Shown: positions 1 to 13,019, counted from the stretch's first letter. The stretch: 64,000 nt of DNA from Drechmeria coniospora (GCF_001625195.1 NC_054389.1:5638520-5702519); one strand, 5' to 3'. The notes: generated by a model from the letters alone, not told the origin. Numbers and translations: made by a program.

Positions 1-2
1 CG

Positions 3-287
3 ATGGCGTGCTACGCGCCAGGATGCGAAGAGTCATTCTCCGATTGGGCTGCCTTTTTGCATCACGTTGCCGACGTCGGCCACCTGCGCTCGCCACTGTC
101 ACCCTTGTGTCCTAGGGGTCGTTGGCTTGTCGACTTTGGCCTCGAGACGGGCTTTCTCAAGGAAACGTGCGGCGCGGTACGATTTGCCAACTCGCTGGAG
201 GGAGTCAAGGGCCACAAGCCGAAATCTGTCGGAAACAGGGTCTACGGAAAGAAGCAGTCTTGGACGGTCCAGAAGCGGAAACTTTGA
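3..287 (+). CDS. possible 3' fragment of a zinc-finger protein gene (doubtful)
   Basis: An open frame enters at the left edge and stops at 287. Its first 25 residues have C-x4-C followed by His residues (Cys3, Cys8, then HH and a later H), resembling one fungal C2H2 finger with a non-canonical spacing; the rest has no recognisable domain. The first in-frame ATG is at position 3, so the gene could begin outside the window. No splice signals or neighbouring exons were found to strengthen the model. It may equally be chance; sequence to the left of the window would decide. Confidence 0.2.
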   Translation: MACYAPGCEESFSDWAAFLHHVADVGHLRSPLSPLCPRGRWLVDFGLETGFLKETCGAVRFANSLEGVKGHKPKSVGNRVYGKKQSWTVQKRKL

Positions 288-2552
288 TGAGATTTCGACC
301 CCGCGAGAATTCGCGGCCAGCCCTATGACCACCAGTCGTCTCGCTCCAAACTCCTGCAGCCAGCTTCGAGCGAATCCATGCCAGCTCGTACTGGCTGGAA
401 GATGACGATCATTGTGTGCGGATCAATTTCGTGTCCGCCACGGCATCGCAGACCTTCCGGTCGATGAACCAGCCGGCAGTCTCGGCATTTCCATCTTGAT
501 GTCAACCTCCTGCTATCCTTCGATTTTGCCTGCCGGACGCCAGCCTCCTTCCCTTTGGCGCTCTCAGCCACGGCTATGATTAAATGCATGCCGTGATCAT
601 CTGCCGAGTACAGGATCATCCAAGCAACCGTTTATCTCTTATGCATGGTGGCGTACGTGTCCAGCACAATGCCAATTACCCCGGAAAGCCGAGACGCCAC
701 CAGATATTCGCTCAGCCGCTCGCAAGCCAGCTCACTCGAAAGCTTTGCAAGCGAGTGGGCCAGCCTGACGCCTTGCCGATTTACTGTTGGTGACCTGAAA
801 AGGTCTGGTGGAAGTCGCTGCCTTGTTCTTGTGCCACCTTCAGCTCGCTCAGGGATTGCATGCGAGGTCGCTGCCCACCCGTACGCTACTTACTCGGAGC
901 GGGTGACGTGCAAACCAAGACCCCACCTCTCCCCGGTTTCAATTTTCGGCCATCGATGCATCCCTGCTGCTCACTAGGTACGAGAACAACGCCGTGGTGA
1001 ACTCTTGACGTACCCATGTATAGGTGTAGGCAGGGGTACTCGCAGAGGCCTGGTTTGATTATGTATCTACTCCAAGATTGTCAATCCCTAATTATGCGGT
1101 ACTGCTGAGATTCCGAGGGAGCCAAAGAGACGTGTCGGGCCCAGGCCGAGCTTGAGGCCTGTGGCGGTGCATGCAGAGTATACCCAAGTTAAGATAGATA
1201 CGAGCTCTCTCCTCCCTCACTTCAGGGAGGCAGCGCCTGGTCGGAAGGTTCGTGTTTACCTGCTCCTTGCGTTTATTGTCTGGTCTTTCCCTGACCGTCC
1301 TACCCAGTACCTATCATCATTTCTCTCATTTATCTACTCATGGTAGGCATGCATGCTCCTGCTCTTCCCATCCTTGCAACGGACATTTACATGTACTCCG
1401 TACACTTGTTAGTTTATGAAATGCTTTCAACTCCATGTACTCCAAACTTACCTGTACTTCCCTACCACCTTTATCAGCCGTCAGTTTGGCAGTCTTACTG
1501 CAGACATGGTTGGGTGTCCGGAGTACATGTGCGGTGCTTGTTCCAACGAGCCCTGATGGACACCACCCTCCCCTCTCCATCACTTCCATGCACTGTACCT
1601 CGGATCCCTGCCCACTGAAAAGCTGACGCATGTCATACTCCTCTTTTCTGCATACCGCGAGGCTGTGGCTTCTTTCTGTCTCGCTAATATTACGAGCATT
1701 CATGGACGGAGTAGCTGGCGTCGAAATAGCTGTCTACCATGGCCGCAATACTACTGGGATACCTGAGAAACTACGAGTTGCTTGCGCCTACCTACTCCGT
1801 TTGGTTCATCGATCTGGTAAAGTATTGGACAGGATTGCCTGTTGATTTACGCTAGCAAGCTCTTTGGCTTAGTATCTAATTTATTCTGCCCGCTATATTT
1901 ATCACCGTTGAAAAGATGTGCTGTTGGCACGATACTAGAACCCACCTCGAAAACGACTTGCTTGTTGCGGCCTTACACAGAGACATATGCACACATCGCA
2001 CAATAATGTCACCATCTACAACAGGTGAGAGTGCCTCGGTGTTGGTATACCATACCTCATAGCTAGAATCCATTGTGAGGTGAAATGGGTAGAGGCTGAG
2101 ATGCAGCACGTCGTAGTGTTCACTGGCATGGTATGTGGCAAGTCGAGCGACAGCATCCCCTTGGCTATCTTTTTCATAGTCACTGTCGCATCAACAGTAC
2201 GTGATAAGAGACGACGAAAATCATTATTCAGTACCGAAGCCAAACCAGCAATTATCATGAATAATCGCATAATAGTCCAATAACGAGCCCAAACACAATA
2301 ACCTCCAACAGCGAGCGTAAACGCCAGCATTCCACAGCGAAACCGCAGCGAGCTTTCTAATCCACCCCAGCAGTTTGGAACTCGACCACGTCAATTTAAA
2401 TGGCGAAACACGCCATCGAGACGGCTAGCAGATGCAAGTATTCCCCCTCTTCATGATAAACAAGGAGACAGGGAGACAAGTAACCGGAAACATGGGGGAC
2501 ACTTCAGTCTTTGCGGCAAGTCAGAAATTTTCCCAAGCAAAAAGGCTTGATC
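288..2552. other. gene-free stretch
   Basis: Mixed-composition sequence with only short overlapping open frames on both strands and no ORF with recognisable domains. Scattered GTAC-type words (for example near 1390–1450) appear, but no dense island. It covers the region downstream of the 2553–4361 gene. Confidence 0.5.
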
Positions 2553-4361
2553 CTAGACACCAACGCAGCCTTGAGGGGCAAGTCTTGGTGTGGTGAAGTC
2601 TCGCTTGGCACGTCGCTGCTGTCGGAGCCTGCATTCCATGGCGTAGCCGGGCACTATCGCTTTTTGCTGCTCGATGTACGCCTCGTATGCCTGCTGCTGA
2701 CCGGCATTCGGAACCCTAGGCTTTGGCACCGGGGCCGCCGATGCATAGCGGGTCGTTTGCGGCGCGTCAAGCATCGGGCCCGGGGCAAAGGCCATTGGCT
2801 GACCAGGTACAGGGTGGAACGAAAAGGGCATCACTGGTGGGGTGTGGGCCGCCGCGCCGGCCCCATAGAGTCCCACCGGCTGAACGCCGAGCTGTGGGAG
2901 GATGATGGGTGGTGCAGGGGCGCAGGAGACGCAGGTGTGGAACGGAGATGGGAGACCACCCCAGCCGATGTGAATAGGCACCATGAGGCGAAGGTCCGGC
3001 ATCCCATAGATGCCGCAGACGGATGGTGACGATGCCGTGTGGTAGCCAAAGGGAGGTTGATGATGGCACATTGGCTGGCTGGCCGCCGCCTCCTCCTGGT
3101 CGAGCTGCCACGAGAGAAATTCTCGAGCCTTGGGATTCATCGTCTTCCAATGTTCGGAGACGAACCCTTCATGAGCCTGGTCGGAGCCCGCGCTCAACCT
3201 GTGGTAGTTAATGCCGCCATTCAACTTCGCCGGCTGCAATGGTTTGGCCGCGAAGGCCTTGCTGGAGATTTTTGGCACGCTGCGTGGAGAGTGGCGGGTA
3301 TTGTTTTTAGGAGACGGCTTCGTATTCGTCGACTGATTCGAGTCCTTGGCCGCCTTGACCGTTGGCTTGCCATCACGAGACGCTCCTTTGGCTTCCGCGT
3401 CGCCGATGGTTGGCTGAAGGTGACGGGCCGAATCATGAACACATTCATCCGGTACCGAAGCGGTCGCATAGCCGCTGTCGAATTCGTCACCGTTTCTGGC
3501 AGAGCTCGGCGCTGATCGATGGGCCTGGGCATCGGTATCGGCAGAGCCTTGGTCGGCACCGTCCGACATCGACCCAAGCGTCTCCTGCCTCGATTTCCTT
3601 TGCTTCGTCAACGTCTTCTCAAGTGGTCCCGTATTGCAGGCACGGCTGTTGAGCCTCTCGATCAACTTCACGAATTGCCTCTCCTTCTGGCCGGTCGAGT
3701 TCGTGTCAGGCAAAATGGATGCTTTGGGCACAGTCTTGCCGCCGGTGTCGGCGCCGGCATTAGGCCACGGATCGTTCTGGTTGTCTCTAGCCGCCCTCTG
3801 GGACCACATGGCCGAGTTCGGCAACATCATAAAATGCCGATCGGGGACCGGGTCGTCGTCCGAGAGCTGTACGCCATGGTAGGTCCGCCTCTTGGGGGGT
3901 GGGAGTGGTCGCGATGCAAGGCCCTTCAAGTGGCCAACATGGGCATTCTCGCTGCTCTCAGATTCTACACCGTACAAGGCAGGACTAGTGCCACGGCCCC
4001 TCATTGTTGTCGAATCTCGAAGTATCTGCTCATTCATAACTCTGCAGACTTCAGTCAAGTCGATAATATCGTCCAGACTGTCGCTCTCCTCGCGTAGCAG
4101 GCACTCCTTGCCAGCGGTTCCCGCTTCGTTGTTGGCAAGCCTGAGTGCATAGCGATGGAAGTGGCCGCTTTCCGCCGAGGAATGTGATGTCGAGTTGGCG
4201 TTGTCGCTACGAGCTCGCCAATTGAGATTTGTCATGGCTTGTGGCAGCTTCTGATGCTTGCTGCCCTTCAAGACCATCTTTCCGGTGGCTTTATCCCGGG
4301 CGTAGAGATCGAAAAGTTGGCTTGCGACCTTGTTGCCACCGGAGTGAACGGCGGTATCCAT
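2553..4361 (-). CDS. hypothetical basic, low-complexity protein
   Basis: A single open frame of 602 codons from an ATG at 4361. I do not recognise a domain. The N-terminal ~60 residues are mixed and structured-looking (LFDLYARDKATGK near residue 18); the middle (~200–390) is rich in Ser, Thr, Asn, Asp and Lys and probably disordered; a Pro/Gly/Ala-rich stretch follows (~430–540); the last ~60 residues are Gln/Tyr/Lys/Arg-rich and charged (around PNAGQQQAYEAYIEQQKA). That tail and the length make a real gene likely, since the opposite-strand frames are short. No intron is needed to keep the frame open, but a small in-frame intron cannot be excluded. No function is proposed; a nuclear or regulatory role would only be a guess from composition. 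Confidence 0.65.
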   Translation of the reverse strand: MDTAVHSGGNKVASQLFDLYARDKATGKMVLKGSKHQKLPQAMTNLNWRARSDNANSTSHSSAESGHFHRYALRLANNEAGTAGKECLLREESDSLDDIIDLTEVCRVMNEQILRDSTTMRGRGTSPALYGVESESSENAHVGHLKGLASRPLPPPKRRTYHGVQLSDDDPVPDRHFMMLPNSAMWSQRAARDNQNDPWPNAGADTGGKTVPKASILPDTNSTGQKERQFVKLIERLNSRACNTGPLEKTLTKQRKSRQETLGSMSDGADQGSADTDAQAHRSAPSSARNGDEFDSGYATASVPDECVHDSARHLQPTIGDAEAKGASRDGKPTVKAAKDSNQSTNTKPSPKNNTRHSPRSVPKISSKAFAAKPLQPAKLNGGINYHRLSAGSDQAHEGFVSEHWKTMNPKAREFLSWQLDQEEAAASQPMCHHQPPFGYHTASSPSVCGIYGMPDLRLMVPIHIGWGGLPSPFHTCVSCAPAPPIILPQLGVQPVGLYGAGAAAHTPPVMPFSFHPVPGQPMAFAPGPMLDAPQTTRYASAAPVPKPRVPNAGQQQAYEAYIEQQKAIVPGYAMECRLRQQRRAKRDFTTPRLAPQGCVGV

Positions 4362-5084
4362 GCCGGGAATGTGTGAGTCCTCGGGATACGGAGGGCAGTG
4401 GTTGGTAGGGTGGAAGGAGTTGAAGTTGATGACTTGCTATGTCAAGTGGATGGATGACAGTGCTCCTGTTTAGGAGGGAATAGATGGTTTAGACGGGGTT
4501 GAAAGTCGATCAAGACCCCGAAACAGCGACAGCGAGAGCAGCAGCGACGGGGACGGGGACGACGGCCAGGTCAAGCGGTGGTACCTCGTGGTTGACAGTG
4601 GCTGGGTAACCAAAAAAGGGGCTCGAGAGTCTCTCTGTACGCTGTCAAGAGCTGTCTGTCTTCCGCTTGATTCGGTGCGAAGGGAAGACTGGGTAATGAT
4701 GAGTAGGGAAGAAGAGAGATTCAAAGACGAGCTAGGTCGACGGGTTCATGTACCATTCGAAGGCCCGAACTTTGTAAGCCAGTCTGTGCTATGGCCGAAA
4801 TATATGACAAACTCTGCAGTGCAGTCATGTAAGCAGCTTGCACCAAGCGCATGTCGGGTGAATACCTTACGCCAGACGAATCCAGGTCATTCGCTTTGCA
4901 AACGCTTCACTTTGTCAAACGCCAAACGCTTCTGGCAACCTATGCTTTCGATCAAGTGACTATGCGAGACCGACATATGCAGTAGTCGCTGGCCCAAAAG
5001 CGTAAGCTGCAAAATCCAAAAAATCAAACTCTCTCGGCCGATGCTGGGGGCGTAGGAAGATGCAGGGAGGCGAGATGAGAGAAT

Positions 5085-5118
5085 GGGGGGGGGGGGGGGG
5101 GGGGGAGGGGGGGAGGGG
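5085..5118. repeat. poly-G tract
   Basis: A run of more than 20 G interrupted by single A residues. Homopolymers like this are slippage-prone in replication and sequencing, so the exact length is uncertain. Confidence 0.9.
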
Positions 5119-5654
5119 AGCTTGAAGGCTAATGAGTTGGTGCATCGTGTATCTTGGCCGAGTTCGCCGTATAAAGCAAGGACAGGACGGGACAACGGCT
5201 TGCGAGGTCCAGTGCAGGACCAAGAGGGAGAGAAGGCACGATGGTCAGGCAAATTGTCTCCTTTTGCAGAGTAGCAGGTACAAGCAGTCGCCATCGGTCC
5301 TTCCTCTACTGCTGTGGCGAGATATGTCCTGGTCGTACAGAAGTAGAAAGACCCCGAGAGGGTGCGTCCTTCCCTCTGTGCGATGGGCTTTGTCATGGGT
5401 ATTCATACTACGAGGTTCATTTACATCTGCTGGCCGCAAGCATGCGCTCGTGCTCGCGCATACACGATGCATGTACTAGGCGGAGGGTGAGGCCTCCAAG
5501 TGATGTGCAATGGAGACAGCTGACGACAATTCGCTCCGCTCCATCCTTGCGGCGCCAATACCCACGGCGAGCGGAAGCTTGAATTGACATTCGGAGTGCA
5601 TTTGCATGCGAAGAGCACTGGCAAAGTCTATCCGAAATTGACTTTTTGGTTCCC

Positions 5655-5693
5655 ATGCGGCCAGCTCATGCGGCCAGCTCATGCGGCCAGCTC
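5655..5693. repeat. 13-bp direct repeat, three copies
   Basis: Three perfect head-to-tail copies of ATGCGGCCAGCTC, followed by a partial fourth (ATGCGGG). They lie about 240 bp beyond the stop codon of the AIM24 gene. Confidence 0.95.
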
Positions 5694-5933
5694 ATGCGGG
5701 GCACGCCCTTTGCCACCGCGAACTCGAGGAGGGGCTACCCAAAGCAAACAGACAACAGCAGAGCTCATGAGGGCAAAACAATTCCTCGCTGGCCGTCCCC
5801 GACCGGGAGGACAAAGGCGGGTGGGCCACGATGGCGAAGCATCATGGCTCAATGATGACGCAGCCTCGCCTTCTCTCCTACGACGAAAGTGCATGTCCGC
5901 CCATGTAGGCGGTGAAAGCTTTCTGCACCACGG

Positions 5934-7904
5934 TTAGCCCGTCGACGGCCTCGGAAGAGGTTTGGCTGCATCGCTCACCGCGTTTCGCGTTTGGATGAAG
6001 ACGGTGCCGGGGCCGGTAAATTTGCAGACCAGACCTTCGGCCGCGGCGAAGTTGGAGATGATGCCACCCGAAGCGATTCTCTCGAGCACATATTTTGCGT
6101 TCCAGGCTACCAGGTGGCCGTTGTCCACGGCGTACTTTTCGCCCTCGGCCAGCTGCAGGCATGGCAACGTCAGCTTCACGACTTTCTCGACGGACGGCGG
6201 AGCAGGCACCGTCGCGTGACGTGACCCGACTTGACCCGGCGTGACGTACATCTTTCCGAATGATGGCTCCGAAACTTGTGATCCACAAGAGGCCCTCGCC
6301 GCTAAACTTGTAGACGAAGAGGCCCTCGCCGCTGAAGATGGCCTTGCCAAGGCCCTGGCGTTTGTGTTCTTTGACGATGCCCTGGGTCGAGGCAAGGTAC
6401 GCGTCATGTCCGACCTTCCAGGCTTCGCCGCGCGACAGTCTGATGCTCGTGATGTCACCAAGCATGGGGGGTGCGAGCAACAGCTCGCCGGGGCCAACGT
6501 ACCTCGACGAGGTGAGATTGGCGCCGGCCACCATCTTCTTGATGCTGAACTTTACCTGGCCGTGAAGGGTGATTGTGGGCGACATGGCAATCATGGAGCC
6601 TGCCGACAGGAAGGGCCCTCTGGTTAGCCCACGACGCACGCACGTACCGGACGTCTCGGTGCGGAAAAGGAAGGCACGCGGTACACAAAACGGCTTACCT
6701 GGCTTCGCGTCGAAAGGGCAACCGATGGCCAGCTGGACGGTCAAGATGGTGTTGGTGTCTCGGTGGCTGATTCGATAACTGCCTCCGTTGAAGGTGCCCA
6801 CATCATCCACGACGGCGCCGGCTCCGACGAAGTGACTGGCGATCGGCTCGCCGGCATGTGCAATCAGATTGGCGGCATCTCTGCCGTCCACCTGTGGCTC
6901 GAGATGCCCCAACTTCTCCGCCGGCTCATGATACGCACCAGTCTCGGCAAACGGCGGGGGAGGGGGGTCGAAGCGCGGCGGCACCTGCGACAGCCCGGAC
7001 TGCGGCTGGGACGGAAGCCGGGGAGGTTGGGCATGCGGCAGCACAATAGGTCGCATCGACATCGGCACCTGCCGCGGATCATGCGCTTGCTGTTGCGGCG
7101 GCGGCGAAGCAGGCGGCGGCGGGAAGTACTGAGCCGTTTGCTCGGGCGTCAGCCGGGGAGCCTCCTGGGACGATTCGGCATGCGGCGACATGGTCGAACT
7201 CGCCGCGCTGATTATCTGCTGCGGATGATACGCTTGCTCGTGCGGCGGCGGCGGCGGCGAGGAAGGTGGTGGTGGGTAGTTCTGAGACGTTTGCAGGGGA
7301 GTCGACTGCCGACGTTCGAGAGGCCGCGTCACAACAGGGTTCGCCCCCGCCGAGATGTGCTGTGAATCACATGCCTGCTGCTGCTGCGGTGGTGGTGGTG
7401 GTGGTGGTGGCGGCGAAGCAGCCGGTGGCAGACACTGCCGGGACGCTTGCTGGGGAATCGGTTGGGGAAGTTGAGGCGATGCTGCATCCTGGGTAGGAGG
7501 AAGAGGGTAGTTGACGGGCTGCTGAGGCGAGGCCTGAGGGACCGGGCCGCAGGACTGCCTACTGTCGGTCGGGGGTGACGTCGGCGGGGGTGGATATTGA
7601 TTCTGGACGGTGGCGGACAGCGAAGCCGTTGCCGAGGGCGCATGCAGTTCCTCCTGCTGCTGTGGTGGAGGAGGCGGCGGAGGGGGAGGGGGATAATATT
7701 GAGCAACTAAGAGAGGAGGCGAGTGAGCCGTCGGCCGACAGGCCGAGCATCGAGCGTCGGATTCGGGGCAACGCACCTCGCGGGCCCGAGTCCGGAGGCG
7801 CTGCGACGGTGGCGAGGTCAGCCTCGAAGGCAGGCGGTGCGGATGCACCATGGGCGGACGATACGATGAAACTCACGAGGATAGAATTGCTGCTGCACAG
7901 TCAT
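5934..7904 (-). CDS. AIM24-family (PF01987-type) mitochondrial biogenesis protein
   Basis: Spliced model, exons on the minus strand: 7904–7877, 7706–6699, 6599–6250, 6152–5934 (534 aa). The 28-nt first exon encodes MTVQQQFYP and joins across a 170-nt GTGAGT…TTAG intron to the Pro/Gln-rich part. Intron 2 (6600–6698, GTAAGC…GCAG, branch GCTAAC) and intron 3 (6153–6249, GTACGT…GCAG, branch CTGAC) restore one continuous domain. Residues ~10–310 are proline- and glutamine-rich with repeated YPPPP blocks; residues ~317–534 are the AIM24/DUF124 beta-rich domain ([45 protein letters not shown] are family hallmarks). Yeast Aim24 is an inner-mitochondrial-membrane protein linked to cristae organisation. 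This copy has no obvious mitochondrial presequence, so its location is uncertain. An alternative ATG at 7851 exists without exon 1. Confidence 0.87.
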
Positions 7905-9594
7905 TTTCCCGACTGTTGGACGTCGTCGTCAATGGCGACGGATGGACCGACCTGGCGTCGGAGGACTTGTGCTGGTAGGGCAGGGCGCGAGGATGCTCGA
8001 TTGCAAATGCGAGGAGGATATGGCGAAATAAACAAATGGAGTCGTGGAGTCGGGAGTGCTGAGTCGTGCGTCGTGCGTCGTGCGTCGTGAGCCGTCCCAG
8101 TCGTCGGTGCCCAGCCGGGAGCTTGCACGCTGTGGACGAAGCGGAGCCAGGATGGACCTCCCCGCCGTGGACGATGTACTTACCACTGGCAGCGTGGTAC
8201 TCGAAAAGGGTATCGGTGAAGTCAAGGAGCAACAGTACATGTACACATGTGCCACGTGCCCTTCCATGGACATTTCGAATACTGACTGACATGTTTGATG
8301 ATGCTTGACATTGGGGGCCATGATGGCCGTGGGAGCTGCGCTCTTTGCGGGCGCACTGTCTGGCACGTTGCTCGGACGTTGGGCGTTCAAGCCGACGCTG
8401 CGGGCTTCGGTCCAGGGGCCTGAAACGGACGGCCAAGCTTCTTCAGCGGGCGGGAGCTGGCTTCTGTCTCCCCCATTGGTCGCTGGAGTTTTGGCACCTA
8501 CCTACCGCGTGCTGCCATACGCCGTCGTAGGCGCCGTGGCGGACCTGGCCAGTACAGCCGCAGCCTGGGGTGCGGGTTCCAGGCACCAGCGGCGTCGGTA
8601 CCTCCCTACCTGAACACCTATGATTTTGCTCGTCAGATTGGTGTAGAGTTACCTGCCAACCTGCCTGCACCCAAGTACGTAAATCCTCTGCGCAGCAGGC
8701 ACGTTGGGGTATTAGTAATACCCGTTCCCACCACCCAACCGTACATAGCACCTTGGTATTAATATCGTGTGCTTGCCTGCGTATCATGACTTCTGCAGGT
8801 AGTGCTGCATCCGCGCCGCAGTGCCGTACCAGTTGCGCGTCTGGTGGAAGCTCCTTCTGCCAGCATCATTTCACCTACCGAGCCGCTGCCAACCAAGCCA
8901 CAGCAGTTTGCAATGTTCGACTTTATGGGCGAAGAATTCTTCCACAATTTATCCCCCGCTATCGAGTTCCACAACCTACCAACGGAACGACGGGGGTCGG
9001 ATGGCGTCAACGTCCTCGGGTCAGAACTCCCGCCACGATGGGAGCAGGCACGAGGATTTGAGCTTGAATCTGCCTATCCAGTGCCAACTGGGGTGGGGGG
9101 TTCGAATCGCTTACCAGCAGCACCTCGCAAACCTACCGTGGGCTACAGGGCCAGTGGATACAAGCACCACCGTCATATGGAGCATGCCAGTTGTTTACGA
9201 AGCTGGGCTACCTACGAAGCCAAGAGTCATCCCTGACTGACTGCCCTAGCCTCAGCTCGAAGCAACGAGAAGCGAACGAGTACCGTTACAAGGTCGGTGC
9301 CAATAGTGACGAAGGCGCTCGATGGTAGAAACTATCAGGAGCCACAACATTTGGTGTTGCCATGTTGGAGCCAAGCTTTCTTCCCGCAGGACTAGCACCG
9401 TCCACGACGCTTACCCTCTCATGCGTATGTATCTGTTTGGCTGATTCCATGCAAGATTACATGCCGTCCCGGGTACGCATTCATGTCACCTCTTTGGTTG
9501 TCGACAAGGGTTATGGTGCGTACTTACAGTGCGGAGTACAAGTTGTCGTATTCTTGCTAACCTGCTTCGTCAGCTCAGTCTAGCCACTTTGCTC

Positions 9595-9685
9595 ACAACT
9601 ATTACAGTAATACTTACTCCGTACTTACATTTACAGTACATGTATGGAGTATACTGTACTTGAGTACTTGCTACCGTAGTATGGG
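9595..9685. repeat. GTAC-rich island
   Basis: Short block of TACTCCGTA, AGTACATGTA and ACAGTA words, a small member of the dispersed island family described at 50280–51000. Confidence 0.75.
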
Positions 9686-10669
9686 GGCAGCACAGTTGGC
9701 CATGTCTACAGGAAGCAAGTCGTCAAAATTGGGGAAGTGGGTCGATACGCTACGCCAACGCCAACGCCAGTCTTAACCCCTGTCAACGACTCGGTCCGCA
9801 ACACGATACATGGCAGCACCGTACTCGGTACGTGCCCGCACATCCAACTTGCATGTGCCGATGTGAGTAGGGGTACAGGGGCGATACGTCCAAGTAAGTA
9901 CACTCTTGGTGAGCCGGTACTGCGTACGGTGCGATGTGTGCGCGCCGTCTACATGCGTCATGTGTCTGGCGGGTGCGAGGCGTGCGGGTTCATGCGTGGC
10001 TGGTCGATGCATGCCCTTGTACGGAGCACGGAGTACAGGTAATCATGGTCAAAGTTACGTCACTCCGAATCCCGGCCGCATCATGGCCACTGTCGGTCCG
10101 TCCGATGCCATGGATCAATGGGGATAACGAGCTTGGCGTCTCTCGGCGGCGATGGATCATGACTCCCGACGTCGGCCCTTTTGCTCGACCGATGCGCGCC
10201 TTTCAAGCTCGACCGACGCATACTTGCTCAGGCGCACGAATCTGCCGTCGGCTCGGTACCGAGGGGGAACGGGTGAAGGCCGAGCATCGGCTACCGTGTC
10301 GTTTCCAGGCTGCGACGCCACATGAGCCGGCGAATAGCTTCCTTCCTCTCGAGGCCTTGGACCAGGCAGCTCCATTTCGCAACCGCCTGCGCGGCGGCTG
10401 GAGGCTAGACGCGCGTCGGGGTCAAAAGTGCAGTGGATCGGTGTGCCACCCAACGTTGGCGTCAAATTGGGTGCCCCATCAACGTAGCGGCGGGACGGAC
10501 GATGGCCTCGTCGGAAGAAAGGTGGCCCAAACGGCCTCCAAAGGACTGCTTGGTGAGCAAATCGCAGCTCCGTGTCGATGCTCGTACTCGTATTCCTGGG
10601 AACCTGCGCGAGGCGTGGGGGTGCCAATCGGCGTGCTATTGCCTGCATCAAATTAACATCTGTCAACGC

Positions 10670-11190
10670 ATCCGAGTACAGTTGAAGTACGGCAAATGCG
10701 CTAGGTATTCATCAATACTACTCCCAGACAATCCGAGGACGCAGGTTCGAGTACAGTGTACAGGTGCAGTGCAATACAGTACATTACAGTACAGTACAGT
10801 ACAGTACAGTACAGTACAGTACAGTACTTGCATACAGCACGTCCACTGCCGAATACTTCAGGAAGGCATGCATGAACATGGCGCCTGCACACGTGCCTGT
10901 AAGTATTAAGTACGGTCGAGTACCATACATATGTACCCTGTACTTCGTACTCCGCACCATCCCGTATCAACACTCTGTACTCCATAACGCTACCTAGTAC
11001 CTAACTAGTACCTAGTATTGCCTAAGGCACCTGTAGTCGCCCGAACATGCTTTTACAGTACACCGAAGGTGCGGAGTAAGTGTGCAGTACTGCGGTTAAG
11101 GACTTGGTCAAGTAATACTTTCCTACCCGTTGTATTGCGGAGTCTTTGGTCGCAAGCACTCGTAAGTACTCTGCACAGGTGCTCTGATGG
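10670..11190. repeat. GTAC-rich island with ACAGT microsatellite
   Basis: Contains eight tandem ACAGT units (10786–10825), runs of TACCTAGTAC and CTAGTACCTA words near 11000, and several copies of TACTCCG or its complement. No coding signal. Confidence 0.85.
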
Positions 11191-13019
11191 TGAGCACTCG
11201 TGAACACGTTCTGGGCAGCCACAGCGGGGCCGCAAGTTCCCATTGACAACAGTCCTCGCAAGGCGCAGGCGAATGAGGCGCGGCGTACTGCGCTCGCTCC
11301 AGCCGCGGCAGCAGCTTGACGCGGGGAGGTGCCTTCAAGGATGAATGTGCTCCATCACCTCCACGTGAATCCCGCCATCCGCGAGTTGTTCGCCCTTGCT
11401 CCCCGCGGCAATCCTGGGCACGAGCAGCCCGGCTCTCCATCGCCCAGGGTGCTCTCCGGAGTTCCTGGCCATGTTGAACGATTGGCCAGGCGCGCAGCTT
11501 GATGCGCACTCGGGGATGGCTCCCAGCGAGCGCCCCAATATCGTTACCGCGTCCGAGGTGTCGACAGCCGCCGTTGTGGGTACCGTGGACGTATCAGCAA
11601 GAACGAATTACGGAGCAGCAGCGCAGCACGCATCACTTGCTGCCTGATACGTGCTGCCTACGCCGATGCCTGGACCGCCGACGGTCTGGCTGGTGTGGCT
11701 GTGGGACGGGACAACCCCCCCTCCTCGTGCGAATAATACTTGCAGCTACAAGTATATAGGTATTCGTGCATGGCAGATGGAGAGAGGTGAGGGCCGAGGT
11801 AAGCACAACCACGTTCGCGGAGAGCCGGCCAATGGTCAGCTTGCCTCTAGTCCAGAAAGATCCGAACCATCGGGAATTGTGGTTGCCGTCTCCTTCCAAC
11901 CAGCTAATTAATACCTCGTACGGAGGTACCTCCGACGTGATGGCTGGCAGCCGACCCAGCGGCCTAGCCCGGCGTGCGGAGCGTCGAGCGATGCTGCGGC
12001 GACTGCTGGCGACAAACTATTAGCCGCTACGACGGAGGTACCTTATGCTCGTCGCAAGCACGGCGGGGAACAGAGTTTGCTGGACCCGTCGTTTCCGAAC
12101 ACTATCGTTGATTTAACCTCGAGTCGTTCATCGTCAGGAGGGAGCCAGTGCGCGCGTCCGGTGCTTGGTGACTGGCCCATCGCTAGCGAGCCGTCAGCTC
12201 TCAGACGGCGACCCTTGCCGCCAATCATGGCATGGGCCCCTTGGCGTACTCGACATGGTGTCCACTCGTCGAGGGGCTCGACGGCGCGCTGAACCGACGG
12301 GAGCTGGAGAAGGTGGAGTCGCGCCAGCGTGCCGGGCTTCTCTCTCGTCCGCCGTCGAATGCTCGATGCCTGGCCCAGGCAACCCGCGAGAGGGTCCGTC
12401 AATGGCTGCTTGTCATCTGAAGATCGGACGCTGTGGCGTTTTGCCAAGACGAAATACTCTTCGAGCGCGAGATGATACGGGTGCGAGCACGGGTACGAGC
12501 AGGACGATTCCTCGCCGGGCTAGAGTCGTCGTCCGTACAGCCCGTCAGAAGAACCATGCCTTGGCACGTGGCCGCCCACCGCCAGCCGCAGAAGGGCCTT
12601 GAACGCACCGTGGCTGGGACGTCGGATTGACGCGACAGGTTGAGCTTCCGCGGTGCATGCGGCTGCGGCGGAGCTTTGACGAGGTGAGGCCGTGAGGCCC
12701 GAGAGGGGAACGTCGCCACCGTGGACAGGCCGAGATTCATGTCGACAACGTCCCATCTCAGCTGGATCGGTGCCTGAGGCAATGCCTCTACCTACCTCTG
12801 CACACCGTTCTGGTCCATCAACCTGCCGTGGTCGGACGTCGGTGGCACCTGCCAGGAGCAATACGGCTCAAAGGCATTACCCGGTCAGCACTGAGGGTGG
12901 TGGCTACCTGTACTCGGCGGTGCCTGTAAAGTCCCTTCCAGGCGCGGGTTGTGTGCTGCGCGGAGAAAGGAACGGAGAATGTACCTGACAGCACTAGCCT
13001 GGCAGTGAGCACTACAGGC

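Larger units (their letters stand above)
4362..5933. other. intergenic region between two minus-strand genes
   Basis: Holds the promoter side of the 2553–4361 gene and the 3' flank of the AIM24 gene. It contains a long G homopolymer (5086–5112 region) and three perfect copies of a 13-bp unit at 5655–5693. No supported ORF. Confidence 0.6.

Noticed and set aside
9095..9110. TTCGAAT sequence resembling a tRNA T-loop (also one near 31269)
   Set aside because: Flanking bases do not form a 5-bp T stem, and no D or anticodon arm with correct spacing was found.
8802..9240. Plus-strand frame of ~145 codons in the gene-poor region
   Set aside because: Begins with GTG rather than ATG, has no domain, and the overlapping frames are equally long.
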